DNA of 64,000 bases, from assembly GCA_003864495.1 (NCBI GenBank), contig ML133428.1, positions 248,001-312,000 on the forward strand. The letters are read 5' to 3'. The notes below the pieces were generated by a model. The model saw only the letters and a program-made list of their open reading frames with translations. It had not been told where the DNA came from and did no database searches. The position numbers and the translations under genes are program-made. This DNA comes from Nemopilema nomurai. Lineage: Eukaryota; Cnidaria; Scyphozoa; Rhizostomeae; Rhizostomatidae. The first letter of the stretch is position 1. Each line of letters begins with the position of its first letter. This document shows, one piece after another, positions 21,471 through 32,400 of this stretch.

Positions 21471-22523
21471 TCAGCCCATGTCAATGGCTATGGACCAGGT
21501 AGCGTTGTCCATAATTTCAAAACCAACGCTTCGAAACAGCCCAATCGGGCGATTTGCATCCCTTCCCTTGTCGATGAACGCAAATGGGATCTGACCAATG
21601 CCAATCAGTTTCTCTGACAGCCTTCCAACAACAGCTTTGCCTAGGCCCTTCCGCCTGTGATGTTCTAAAGTCACAAGAGCGCTCATGACTCCTACCTCAT
21701 TGCAGAATACCCATGAAACTGGGTGCTCAGAGCCATTCGGAAATGCTCCAATTGCCAAACCAAGCTTTGCACTTTGAACATACGTGTGGCATGCAAATTC
21801 CGAAGAATATTGATAATTCTGCATTGCAAAAAGAACATCCTTTTCACTAAGCTCTCTGATTTCGTAGCCATCATGAACAGTGTATGGTGTCAAACTCTTT
21901 TCTTTTAGCAAAAAAGTCATACAAAGTGTCCCAGTTCTAGGAAACCTCTTTTCGCTATCATAAAAATCTTTTGCTCCTTTCCACCAAGTTGTTGGAGCGA
22001 TGATGCCACGAACTGGGCGGTTTTCTTCTGGAAATAAAGGGCTCTTCGTGCAGAAAATCTTCTTATCGTGTTTCCAGATGCTCCGCTTCAACAAGCTTGT
22101 TACATCAGCATCCTTTCCTTTGTGGAGGATAAAGACCAACCTCTGTGAATATAGCGGTAGCGCCAATGTCTTTAAGAAAGCATCAGTAAACATACTTTGT
22201 GACAGTGGGCTTGTAACATCAACACTGGCCACAACATACGTTAACAAAGCCTCCCTTTCACCATCTTGAGCCACAGCATTCGAAGAAGCATTGTCGTCGT
22301 TTGATGTTGGCAATACAGAATGCAAATCTACGATCGCAATCTTACCACGCCATAGCTTATTCCTGAAACTAAGAAGCCCATTGAGCCTAATGAGTTCCAC
22401 TGTGTCCTCATTCAAATCTTTTTCTGCAAGAAGACTACGCACTCGTGTGGCCAACTCATCGACCTGATCTTCTCCTTCCAAGTATTCAATACTCACTTTC
22501 ACATCTCCAACTTCAGAATCCAT
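21471..22523 (-). CDS. GLYAT-like GNAT N-acyltransferase, copy A3
   Basis: Intact intronless 350-codon A-type gene with the A-specific N-terminus (MDSEVGDVKVSIEYLEGEDQ). Residues about 195-230 differ from A1/A2 (for example RFPRTGTLCMTFLLKEKSL), and the following block PYTVHDGYEIREL is B-like, so the gene is a mosaic. The acyl-CoA loop reads HHRRKGLGKAVVGRL, and the strand before it is NEVGVMSALVTLE, unique in the array. The C-terminal end (PIGLFRSVGFEIMD) is A-type. Catalytic-fold motifs are intact and the substrate is unknown. Confidence 0.85.
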   Translation of the reverse strand: MDSEVGDVKVSIEYLEGEDQVDELATRVRSLLAEKDLNEDTVELIRLNGLLSFRNKLWRGKIAIVDLHSVLPTSNDDNASSNAVAQDGEREALLTYVVASVDVTSPLSQSMFTDAFLKTLALPLYSQRLVFILHKGKDADVTSLLKRSIWKHDKKIFCTKSPLFPEENRPVRGIIAPTTWWKGAKDFYDSEKRFPRTGTLCMTFLLKEKSLTPYTVHDGYEIRELSEKDVLFAMQNYQYSSEFACHTYVQSAKLGLAIGAFPNGSEHPVSWVFCNEVGVMSALVTLEHHRRKGLGKAVVGRLSEKLIGIGQIPFAFIDKGRDANRPIGLFRSVGFEIMDNATWSIAIDMG

Positions 22524-22924
22524 TTTAAATGCATTCGCACTTCCCGGCGACTGGGAAGGAGGAAAACCAGCGGGCTATGAGTGGGGGTTAAAAAAACGAA
22601 AAATGGCGGAATGAATAGCCAGTTGACAAAAGTAAACTCCAAAAAGGCTGCGAGGAAGAAACAAAGGTCGATTGTATTTCGACACTGTCTAGAAAATCTT
22701 TAGACAGACAAAGTTACAACCCAGAACAATGGCGGAGTTTTAAGTCCTCTTAGAATAGAATCCGTATCCAATTACGAAAACTAGGCAAATGTGTACAGTA
22801 ACTCAAGCAAATAATCTTCTGAAAGAAATTGGAAGCATGCAAGCCAAAACTCGCCTCACCAAAAAGCAATTAAAGCAAACAATATAAATACTTTAGAGCC
22901 GTCATTCCAAAGATACTACGTAAG

Positions 22925-23077
22925 ACCAGCTTACACTGTTCATCATCTCGAAGACTAATGGCACATTGACCCCTTGATCTGCAAGAAGGTTCCGCACTCG
23001 GGTTGCAAGTTCATTGACCTGGAATTCGTCACCTGGTATCAAAATTGAACATTCACGCCTCCAACTTTCCAAGCCAT
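22925..23077 (-). pseudogene. N-terminal fragment of another GLYAT-like gene
   Basis: From an ATG at 23,077 the minus strand reads a diverged version of the family N-terminus (MAWKVGGVNVQF), then after a stop/frame change the clear family block QVNELATRVRNLLADQG, which parallels QVDELATRVRSLLAEKD in A genes. Similarity stops near 22,925, next to a GTAAGC. It is a relic of a third, older subtype. The equivalent positions upstream of A1 and A2 have lost it. Confidence 0.6.
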
Positions 23078-24000
23078 TTCCGTTGCGATTGGGAAAGAGA
23101 ATAGTTGCTAGGCTACGGCACTGAAAGGAGGCCGGCTTGGAAGGAACACAATGAAATCCAGTAGGTGATAAAATGGTACACTGAATAGAAAACAGCATAT
23201 GGGAAAGAAGAAGAAATCAGAACTGTCAATAGATATGATAACGTGACCTTTTTGGTGCCATGTAGAAACATCAAAATATGTGTGTAGAGGGCTACTGCTG
23301 GAAGCCCCGTTATTGGTTATCAAAGTGCGATTCAATTTGCTTTCTGTGCGACTCGCTTGAATTTTGTGGGAGTGGTTTTCTGTCCAAGTGAATGGGTCTA
23401 TCTAAATGTAAAACAGTTTGATTTGAATGCAAATCAGCTTAACTTAATTGTGTAGCAGTTGTGGGCCACCGTAGAATTTGACTATTTAACACGTCGCCTA
23501 CATATGTTTCAAGACAGGCTGCGGCAAGGTTTAATTGTGATACAAACGCCATATCGATTTACATACATTTTTGTTAGGGCTTACTGTTTCATGCAGTGAA
23601 AATTCTAGATACTCGTCATGATTAGTTTTATCACAGAACGTTTATCGAACACAACTAAGAGCCAGCTATATATGCCCAATAATTAACCCCTGTGTACTAT
23701 GTGTCACTGGTCAAACCTCCCTGTGTTTCTATGAGGAAAAATCATTGGGTTTGGAAGGTCTGTTTTGTAAAGCTGAAATGACTTCCATCCTTGAAGCAAC
23801 TAAAACCTGAATAATTTTGGCACTTGGCATTCTACTTAATCAGTTGTGTATGTCAACATTATAGCATCATTTCATTTCAAACCAAAGGAGCGTAAGAATC
23901 TCAAGAATCGAATGCCAGTGAGGGATAGCAGTTGTGTAACTGTGAAGGAGAATCTGCAGGAATCTCGCATTCCTTTCTAGATGAGGCCAGGAGAAGAAGA

Positions 24001-24132
24001 CGAGGGGCAAATCACTCCAAAAAATCTCATACACCTTTTGTGAAGATCCTATAGTTTTATTAAATATCCCTAGAAATTCTATTGTTTTCGTGGAAATCTC
24101 ATACGCTATTTGCAAGAGAGAATTGCCCCTCG
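24001..24132. mobile_element. Second copy of the 131-bp MITE-like element
   Basis: Begins CGAGGGGCAAAT and ends ATTGCCCCTCG. It matches the copy at 17,684-17,814 with scattered changes, in the same position of the next repeat unit. Confidence 0.5.
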
Positions 24133-24699
24133 GATGGTATAGTATATCCGATTGAAAGGTCATGTGTCATAATTTGAGCCATGATGTTTCTCAGTACCAC
24201 CTTGAATTAAATGCTGTAATGTACGCGCCTCATTTATAAGGTCCACTCACATCAAAGCTTGCTGTCTCTTGATTAGTTAATGTAATTTGATATATACCAA
24301 GGATTAGTTCTATACACAAATGTCTTATGAAAACAAACTAGCGATCTACAATGAAAGGAGAATGTCCGGGTTTGAAGGTACTCGAATAGTTTCTTTCTAT
24401 TAGAAGAACCCCAGGGCCAAGACGAAAACCGGCAATTCCCATCCTCCATTGCGTGAGGTCGGGAAAAATCGCAAGCTGAACTTTACTGGAATCAATATTA
24501 ACAAAACTATTAGCATGGATGCCCTCACAGCTAATTATTTGACATCTGGGGAACTCTCTTTTCGGAGTCTTTTTGGAGGATTAGAAATGAAAATGTCTGG
24601 AAAATCTCAAGGAAACACCGTTACAATCGAGAACAACTTCAGAGAAATTTCCAAGCAAAACATCTTTTGGCGTTACCATTTGCTAGAGCCCCCGAAAAT

Positions 24700-25758
24700 T
24701 CACTTGTTGTCCTCAAAAACTGCAAGAAACAAGATTTCGTTGTCCAGTATATCAAAGCCGAGACTCAGAAATAGTCCCATCGGTCGTTCCGCATCTTTGA
24801 TTCTTGCAATAATGGCGAAAGGGATTAAACCGATTGCAATCAGCTTCTCTGCCATCATTCCAACAACAGCTTTGCCTAGGCCCTTTCGCCTGTGACTTTC
24901 CAGAGTCTCAAGTGCACTAACTGCTCCCAGTTCATTGCAAAATACCCATGAAACTGGGTGCTCAGAGCCATTCGGAAATGCTCCAATTGCCAAACCAAGC
25001 TTTGCACTTTGAACATACGTGTGGCATGCAAACTCAGAAGAATGTACGTAATTCTGCATTGCATAGAGAACATCCTTCTCATTAAGCTCTCTGATTTCGT
25101 ACCCATCATGAACAGTGTATGGTGTCAAATTCTCTTCCTTAGACAACAAAGCCACAGAAAACGACAAAGTTCTTGAAATGTTCTTTCCAATGCTTATAAA
25201 ATCTTTCGTTCCTTTCCACCAGCTTGTAGGAGCAAACAAGAGCCAAATATTGAAACTTCCAGGGGGAAATAGTGGGTTCTCCTTGCAAAGAATCTTTTTT
25301 TCGTGTCTCAAAAAACTTTGTTGCATCAGATTTGACACATCGACATTCTTGCCTTTATGAATCAAAAATACCAACCTCTTTGAAAATAACGGGCGAATCG
25401 ATGTCTCTTTGAGGATATCAGAGAACATACTGTGCGGCAATTTCACGGCCACATCAACACAGGCCACAACATAAGTCAACAAGGACTCCTCTCCACCATC
25501 TTGAGCCACAGCATTCGAAGAAGCATTGTCGTCACTTGATCTTGGAGATGCAGGAAGCAAGTCTATAATTGCTATCTTCCCTCGCCATAGTTTGTCTTTA
25601 AAACTAAGACAACTATTTAGTCTCATAAGATCTATTGTGTCTTTGTTGGCCCCATGATCTGCCAGAAGGCTGCGCACTCGTGTGGCTAGTTCATCGATCT
25701 GGTATCCTTCTTCCAAGTATTTAATATGAACATTTACGTCTCCAAGTTTGGAACTCAT
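24700..25758 (-). CDS. GLYAT-like GNAT N-acyltransferase, hybrid copy C
   Basis: Intact intronless 352-codon gene, the first of the array in transcription order. Residues 1-55 (MSSKLGDVNVHIKYLEEGYQ and onward) differ from both A and B, while from about residue 58 on it is nearly identical to B3, including MQNYVHSSEF and NELGAVSALETLE. The loop SHRRKGLGKAVVG is intact. The C-terminus has small changes (GLFLSLGFD, ILFLAVFEDNK). Its upstream flank past 25,760 is unrelated to the B flanks, so it marks the edge of the duplicated block. It probably arose by conversion of an older gene with B sequence. Confidence 0.85.
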   Translation of the reverse strand: MSSKLGDVNVHIKYLEEGYQIDELATRVRSLLADHGANKDTIDLMRLNSCLSFKDKLWRGKIAIIDLLPASPRSSDDNASSNAVAQDGGEESLLTYVVACVDVAVKLPHSMFSDILKETSIRPLFSKRLVFLIHKGKNVDVSNLMQQSFLRHEKKILCKENPLFPPGSFNIWLLFAPTSWWKGTKDFISIGKNISRTLSFSVALLSKEENLTPYTVHDGYEIRELNEKDVLYAMQNYVHSSEFACHTYVQSAKLGLAIGAFPNGSEHPVSWVFCNELGAVSALETLESHRRKGLGKAVVGMMAEKLIAIGLIPFAIIARIKDAERPMGLFLSLGFDILDNEILFLAVFEDNK

Positions 25759-27546
25759 TTTTGATTTGTCTTTATCTCCGCTATAATACAGGAACTAGGA
25801 TCGGATTACGACACCGCGTGGATTGTGATTTCGATCCTTTATTGACTTTATTGTTCACTTCCCTCTCTTTAATGGCAATGAGAATCTTACTCCGGTTCTC
25901 AGATAGCATTAACTGCGGGATTTATTGTGATGGTTGGTAGTCACATGATGGAAGGTTTGGTCCCCGTTTTTGCGTGTTCAGTATGAAGTGTAGGTTCAGC
26001 TAAGGGACAATACAACCTCTTGAAGAGAAGCGGTCTCATTCGCATTAACAGCCCCCGCTTGTCGGGGAGTTGTGCTTTCAATTCCTTTGTTTGGAACAAA
26101 TAGCTTACAGATTTCTCCACGCCAATAAGAAGCGTTTTTCTAATTTAATCGCATCCGCAATACAACAGAAGGTCATATTTTGTAGTAGGATTGCACGCTG
26201 CACTCTAATCACATGTTTAAAGGCATTTTATTTCCAGTCAACTAAATGCCTTTTATCGATGATCAAGTGGATAATTTACTTTTGCGTCATTGCTTCTTTT
26301 TTATAGGGCTTGAGCCTTAAAATATTGATTGCCTCGCTTTAATCTCTCATCAGCCCAATTTTTTAAAAAAATTTCAAATGCTTTCACAAAGTAAAAATTC
26401 AAGTCACGGACTCAGATGGAGAGTGCACTGCAGCAGCATTAATCGCTTTCGTAATTATTAAGAAACTAATGCGTAAGAAAAGGTAGGGAGGAGAGGTTAT
26501 TTGTCACAAGCATTTTTTAGTCGGTCCATTAATTGATAAATTTATCAGCGACTTCTGATCGCTGCGATTTCTACGCCATGTTTTCGTGCGGTTCACAAAT
26601 TGACAGGGAGCTATTGGCAACTGTCCTTCAAATGCTCTTGGCGCCTTATACAAAAGCTTAGTTAACCAAAAACAAGGAAACCTTCTAGAAATTTTTTAGT
26701 TCGGCCACCCAATCTTTACTCAACATCGAAGCAGCCTCCTAGGCCACTAAGAGTATCATCAGGACTGGAAGGAAATCCTTATCAGGCAGCTAAATGAAAC
26801 AGAAAAACTCTATGCCAATAATGTTCACTACTAATTTAAAAAATATTATTTGGGAATTTCAGCTAATACTACCTACATCCTTCCCCCGCTACGAAGAATG
26901 ATTTTCCCTCCATTTTTGGAATTAATGTTAAAACTTCAATAAGCTAGTGCGCATGCGCGACAACTGCAAGAACAGAGAGCCACATTTCCCCCTCTCGGGC
27001 GTGCCCTGACTGGAGGTGTCGAGAAAGAGTACAATGGGCAGCAATATGAACATTTTTCCGGCGGCAATGCTCATAAACCTCTTTTGTGTGGGAAAGTTTG
27101 TTTACTTGACGCTGCGAACTTAGCAGTTACGGAGGAGAGCCTTTTAGATCGGGAACCACGCGGAAAGCGATTTTGAATTGAGGGACATGAAGCGAGAAAA
27201 CTTAAAGAAACCTTCAATAAACGAGTGAGATCGTACATTTATTGTATGCTGCTATTTTAATTTTATTTTCTATTTGCTTAAATTTTTCTCTGTTTACAAT
27301 CTTCGTCTGCCTTGTGTTTGGAATTTGTGGAGCGACAGAACTTTATCGTTTTTCTCAACAAACAATTTTGAGGGCTTCTAGCCTAATTCACCACAAAAGT
27401 GGCACCTCAGACCGGACATTACTTTTGAGATTGGGAATTTATGTAACTTCTGGGTTTGTGGAATAAACCGCGAATTTTTATCATGTCCATGACGAGAGGG
27501 AAAACATGACAAAAGATCCAGCAGACATCGGTAGTCGAGGAGCAAG
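25759..27546. other. Intergenic DNA beyond the acyltransferase array
   Basis: No gene, RNA or clear repeat was recognised. The duplicated units end at about 25,760, and short frames here show no similarity to known domains. It presumably includes the promoter of copy C immediately next to 25,758. Confidence 0.5.
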
Positions 27547-28192
27547 TAAGCCCCGGGAAAACGACTGGACATTTTCACTGAACATGCACTGGACAAATGT
27601 CCAACGTAAATGTTGCGTCGTTTTGCCACCTTGTCCAGTCTTGTTCAGTGATGTTGAGTGTTGTTCAGTTGATTTTGAAGGTAATCAAAAATGTTCAGTG
27701 GACAGGATTAAAATTCTTTTGTTCATAGATATTGTAGAGAAATGTTCAGTCGTTTTGCCACTCTACTGAACATTGTCCAGTTCGCGCACGCGCAATGAAT
27801 GTAATGGATTGGATTTGGCGCGAATTTATTACCATTATTCAAATCTTCAACAAGCTTTAAATCCGTGGGAAGAAATGGAATCAACATTAAACTTCAATTC
27901 GACGAAGAGCAGGAAAAGGCATTTCATTGGTAACGACAAGTCTTCTGAAGATATTAACTATAGTTCCGATGAGGAAAGCGATGGCAGAGAGCACAAGTAC
28001 GGCGATTTTTACGAGCCTGGCAGGTTTTGTAGCTAGTTTTCCCGCGCGCATTCTTCCACAGTGTAAAAGTTCACTGGACAATGTTCAGTCGTTTTGCCAC
28101 CACCAAAATTTTCTGGATGTCCACACACTGAACAAGTGAGCAATGTTCAGTGCATGACCAGTGCAAATGTCCAGTCGTTTTGCCGGGGCTTA
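27547..28192. mobile_element. 646-bp MITE-like element with TAAGCCCCGG ends
   Basis: The left end is TAAGCCCCGGGAAAACGACT; the right end in reverse complement is TAAGCCCCGGCAAAACGACT, followed on both sides by TGGACATTT. Inner sequence repeats TGTTCAGT and CGTTTTGCCAC motifs in both orientations, giving several nested inverted repeats. GCAAG occurs next to the left end and a few bases beyond the right end, so the target duplication is unclear. Its frames are not conserved proteins. The superfamily is unknown to me. Confidence 0.6.
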
Positions 28193-29416
28193 ACTTGCAA
28201 GCGAACGAGAAGTGGATGAGAGGGCCGACATGGCTATGAGTACCAGAACTGTGGCCAGCTATGATTCCAACAAAAGCAGCTATGATTCCAACATTGAGAT
28301 ACCGCGAACACTTTCCCCATCGTATCTGGGCTCCTGCTCGAACAATATTTCCAATATTGGTTTTCTAAGGTTTCTTTGTTTTCTAAATCTCTGGAGATCC
28401 TTGGTAATTTTAAGCCTCGGTAAGTTAAGAAATATCAGAACCGTATGCCATTAATGTATTTCCTGTCACTTCGCATGCTTCATTAACAGCAAAACTTCTT
28501 ACTTAATTAACGAATATCAATTGCAATCTTAAAACTGTAATTATAAATCATCTGAATATAAAATGGAAAAATCCGTAAAAAATAGCTGATTCTAATCATG
28601 CAAACCTTTGACACAACAATTCATTCATCAGGACTCGACCAACTGATTTGCCGGTTCCTGATTGGAGCAAGAGCTGCTTCCTGCGCCCCTACATAGTCAC
28701 ATAGCGCCTCTGCGTGGTCATCTAGCAACTCTACGTGGCCTTCCACGCCTCCGCAGGGTCGGCATCACCTCTGTTCCTCGTCGTTACTGGGGTATGGAAG
28801 AGGGCTCTTCACAAACGCTTTTCAAGGCTGCAGTGAAGCGATCCTAGCCCTCTTTGATTGTGGTTCGTCATTTTCACCTCTCTGCAAAACAAAGTATTCT
28901 CGATCAAGCAATCCTTCTTTACGGAGCATCCTTGTATGTACCCTGGGTACCTTGTATGATAACGAGAACACATATCAGGGAAGACCTTCACTTGGGTTTT
29001 TCTCAAAGCTACTGGTGACGCTTTGGTGACGTCAGCTGTGCTCGTACTGCAATTTGTCATAATCAGGATGGTGTGTTGTCAGTGTGGTGCTGTTTGGTGT
29101 CAATGTCGCATCGCTTTTATTAGACTCAATGAAAATGACGTAATTTTAAATTAGGGCAAAGCATGTCAAATCAACGATAAAGTCTAGCTGGTGTAACCTG
29201 GTACAACTGATCTGAAAGGATAACGAGGGCGCGAAAGTCTCCATAAAATTCTAGGGAATTTCAGGTAACAGGGAATTACATTTTACAGTTAACATTTAGC
29301 GGTATGGTTATTCGCACCGAAACACACATCAATAACCGCATTAAAATTTGCGTCGAAATCTGCAACGAAATATGCATCGAGAAAGCTGTACAAGCCACTG
29401 TGTGTTCTTGGGAAAA
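28193..29416. other. Intergenic DNA, probable 3' UTR of FANCI at its right end
   Basis: No coding region was recognised. A minus-strand AATAAA lies at 29,116-29,121, about 300 bp past the FANCI stop, and is a plausible polyadenylation signal. The rest shows nothing I can name. Confidence 0.4.
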
Positions 29417-32400
29417 TTATAATTTTACCAGTAACGTTGATATGTGCCCCTCTTCGTCCGAATTTTCCTCTTGAAGCGCATTCTCCAAAGTTGCAGCGTT
29501 GATACGAAAGTCACGTGACGTGCTCAGCTTAAAACTTTCCATAAGATTAGTCACCTAAAAACAATTGAAAAAGTTGCAATGCTTCAGAAAAGCAAAAATC
29601 GTACTTTCTTAAATGCCCCCCTTCTTGAATGCACCAATCAATATCAAGGCTGTCGATTTGTATTTGAAAGTGAGGGATGAAGGGGGGCAGGTGTTAATGT
29701 GAAGAGTATTTAGGGGCTTACAAAGGCAGTTCCCTATAAATATTTTGACAAAAAAATCTTTCTCAGGACCCTACAAAGAAAAATGAATTACAGAACATTT
29801 GACATCCTTTCTTTCTATCTATAAACGTTTTTCTATTTACTTCTACATTGCCTTCACATATATTTTGCGCCATAAAAAGAAGGTTCTGCCAGACTTGATA
29901 CAAAACGAAGTCATCAAGCAAACCTTAGATTTCCTTGAAAGCTGGATGAGGAATCTCTCGTACTGCTCAATCGAGTAAATCAGATTTGGGATTAGCTTGG
30001 ATTCCTTTATTGCTCGAATCTAAAAGAAACAGACTAATCTCAATTACGTCATCCAGCAACGGCTATGGCCAATAAAAAATGTCTACAAAATGCAACATTG
30101 GCCTAATGCAGCCTTTGGCGGGAGATAGAGAGAAGCATTGAATACAACGAAAAAGAGGCCTAGATGCAGATAACCTTGCAAGCACTTGGCATGTGATGAA
30201 TTTCCAGGATATACATCACTTATAAAAAGAGAAAATGATGTCTGAAATCAAAAGATGTTTTGTGGTTCTTGTGTATTGTTGTGGTTCTTTAGTGTATTTA
30301 TTCCACTTCTATTTACTCCTTTTTGGCTTACCTGCCTTTATTTTGGAAATATCCTCTTATTTCTAGCTTGCATATTTCTCAAGTTTTCAAAATAGTCACA
30401 TTGGTGCACCGCAAACCTTTTGCACCGTGCTTTGCTTGTTTTTCTTCCGCTTCGCACTGGCAGCCTCGTCTTCGATATTCTGCGTCGCCTGCATGTAGGT
30501 TATCATTGCGTATGCTTGCTGCGCCAAATGAGTCGCTGATAGCTTCACCTGCGCAGCCGCAAAACAGTCAAATTAGTTGTTTTCGCGCTGGTCGAGTAAA
30601 TGCATATTTTGTTTAAAATATACTGTACTGACATCTTTACTGATCTGCATAAACGTATGGATATAAGGAGCGAGAGAGTTCCTATCAAGCGAATATTTTC
30701 CAGTACTTCACTAGAGCACATATTAACTCAAAATGGCACAAACATTTTTTTGCTTAGATGGTTTCAATCTTGAATGTTTGTCGAAGCCAAGTTATACTTT
30801 GTGAGTAAATGAAAAGTCTCTCGAATGCAAAAGCTCAGCAAAATTCTAGATGAAAAATAATAGGATTTCTGAATTGATTCACAAGTAGTGATTTTTATAT
30901 TGCTGCATAATCCAGTTACTATATCGATTGAATGCTGGCAGAGAGCTGATTGAGCCTGGACAGGTCACGTGAAATGCAGTAGAACCAGCGATGCTTCAAG
31001 CAAGTTGACTGGGTGAAAATAACTTAATCAAAGAAACAAATTTCAAAACAGGACAACTGACCAATTTCTCAAACTTCTCAGTCATGTGGCCGATCTTTTG
31101 TGCATATAAACCAAGATGCTGGAAAACAATATTAGTGCTTGTTTTATCATCTTGGGAGCTGCAAACGACGGAGCTTTGAAAACGAGCTGAAGGATGATAA
31201 AATTTCATTGGTTCAAACCAAGATGCTGGAAAACAATATTAGTGCTTGTTTTATCATCTTGGGAGCTGCAAACGACGAATTTTGAAAACGAGCTGAAGGA
31301 TGATAAAATTTCATTGGTTCAAACCAAGATGCTGGAAAACAATATTAGTGCTTGTTTTATCATCTTGGGAGCTGCAAACGACGGAGCTTTGAAAACGAGC
31401 TGAAGGATGATAAAATTTCATTGGTTCAAACCAAGATGCTGGAAAACAATATTAGTGCTTGTTTTATCATCTTGGGAGCTGCAAACGACGGAGCTTTGAA
31501 AACGAGCTGAAGGATGATAAAATTTCATTGATTCAAACTTACATATTTCGTGAGAGAGCCAAGGATGGTGTAGAGTTTGGTCAAGCTCTGTTGAGAAAAT
31601 GAGAGTTGTCTACATAATGAATGAGTAACTGGCTTCGATGGCTTTTTATACGAAGAAAGTAACTGCATTTGCAGATCAATGGTTAAGTATGGTTAATAAC
31701 ACAGAAAAAACATGTTTACTTCTAGACAACAGAAGAGAACAGAAGTTGAATTTAAAACTTTAGTCAATCAAAGAGAGCAACTGAACTAAGCTGGAGTAGT
31801 ATTCTGACTTGGAAGTGGTAGAAGATAGCCATTGGGTAATAGAAATTTCTGACTAGAAAGGGATTTATAATTCTCGCATACTTAGAAAACATTATAGTCC
31901 AAAACACCACATAGTATGGAAGCGTTGGAAAATGACCAGCGCCCATTTTACACCTGATTTTTTAAAAGTTTAAAAGAAATGAACTCTTTTGGTCTACATA
32001 GAATGAGATTTTGCAAAGAAATGCAGCCAGACTCTATAAAACCTATATGAAAAGAAAACCTAGCGTGCCTAGTAATACAAAAATCAGTATTTTCGTAAGG
32101 ATATATCCAGGTTCAGCCTAGATTTGCACTGACAGATAGTATTGCAATATAATAGAAAGGTGTTTTACTGCCAGTATTCCTTTGGTGTCGTGCAAACCCG
32201 CGGGACTTCAAGAGTCGACCATTTTTCTCGCGGGATAAGGCAAACCTTTATTATTGATGGCCTTTTCTTACAAAAGCTTACAGTAATGAAAAGATTCCAA
32301 ACTGGATATGCCATGAACATCAATGACTACATCCTGCTTGCCCTCGTTTCACTACCCCCTTTCATCCTAATATACAGCATCATCATCCCCCTTTCAACAT

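Noticed and set aside
27242..27466. Hydrophobic 74-codon frame resembling a membrane protein
   Set aside because: AT-rich DNA reads as F, L and I by chance. There is no upstream signal, no neighbour exon and no known family.
31111..31539. Interpreting the 107-bp array as a CRISPR or minisatellite coding repeat
   Set aside because: Repeats are contiguous without spacers, the locus is an animal intron, and no frame stays open through the copies.
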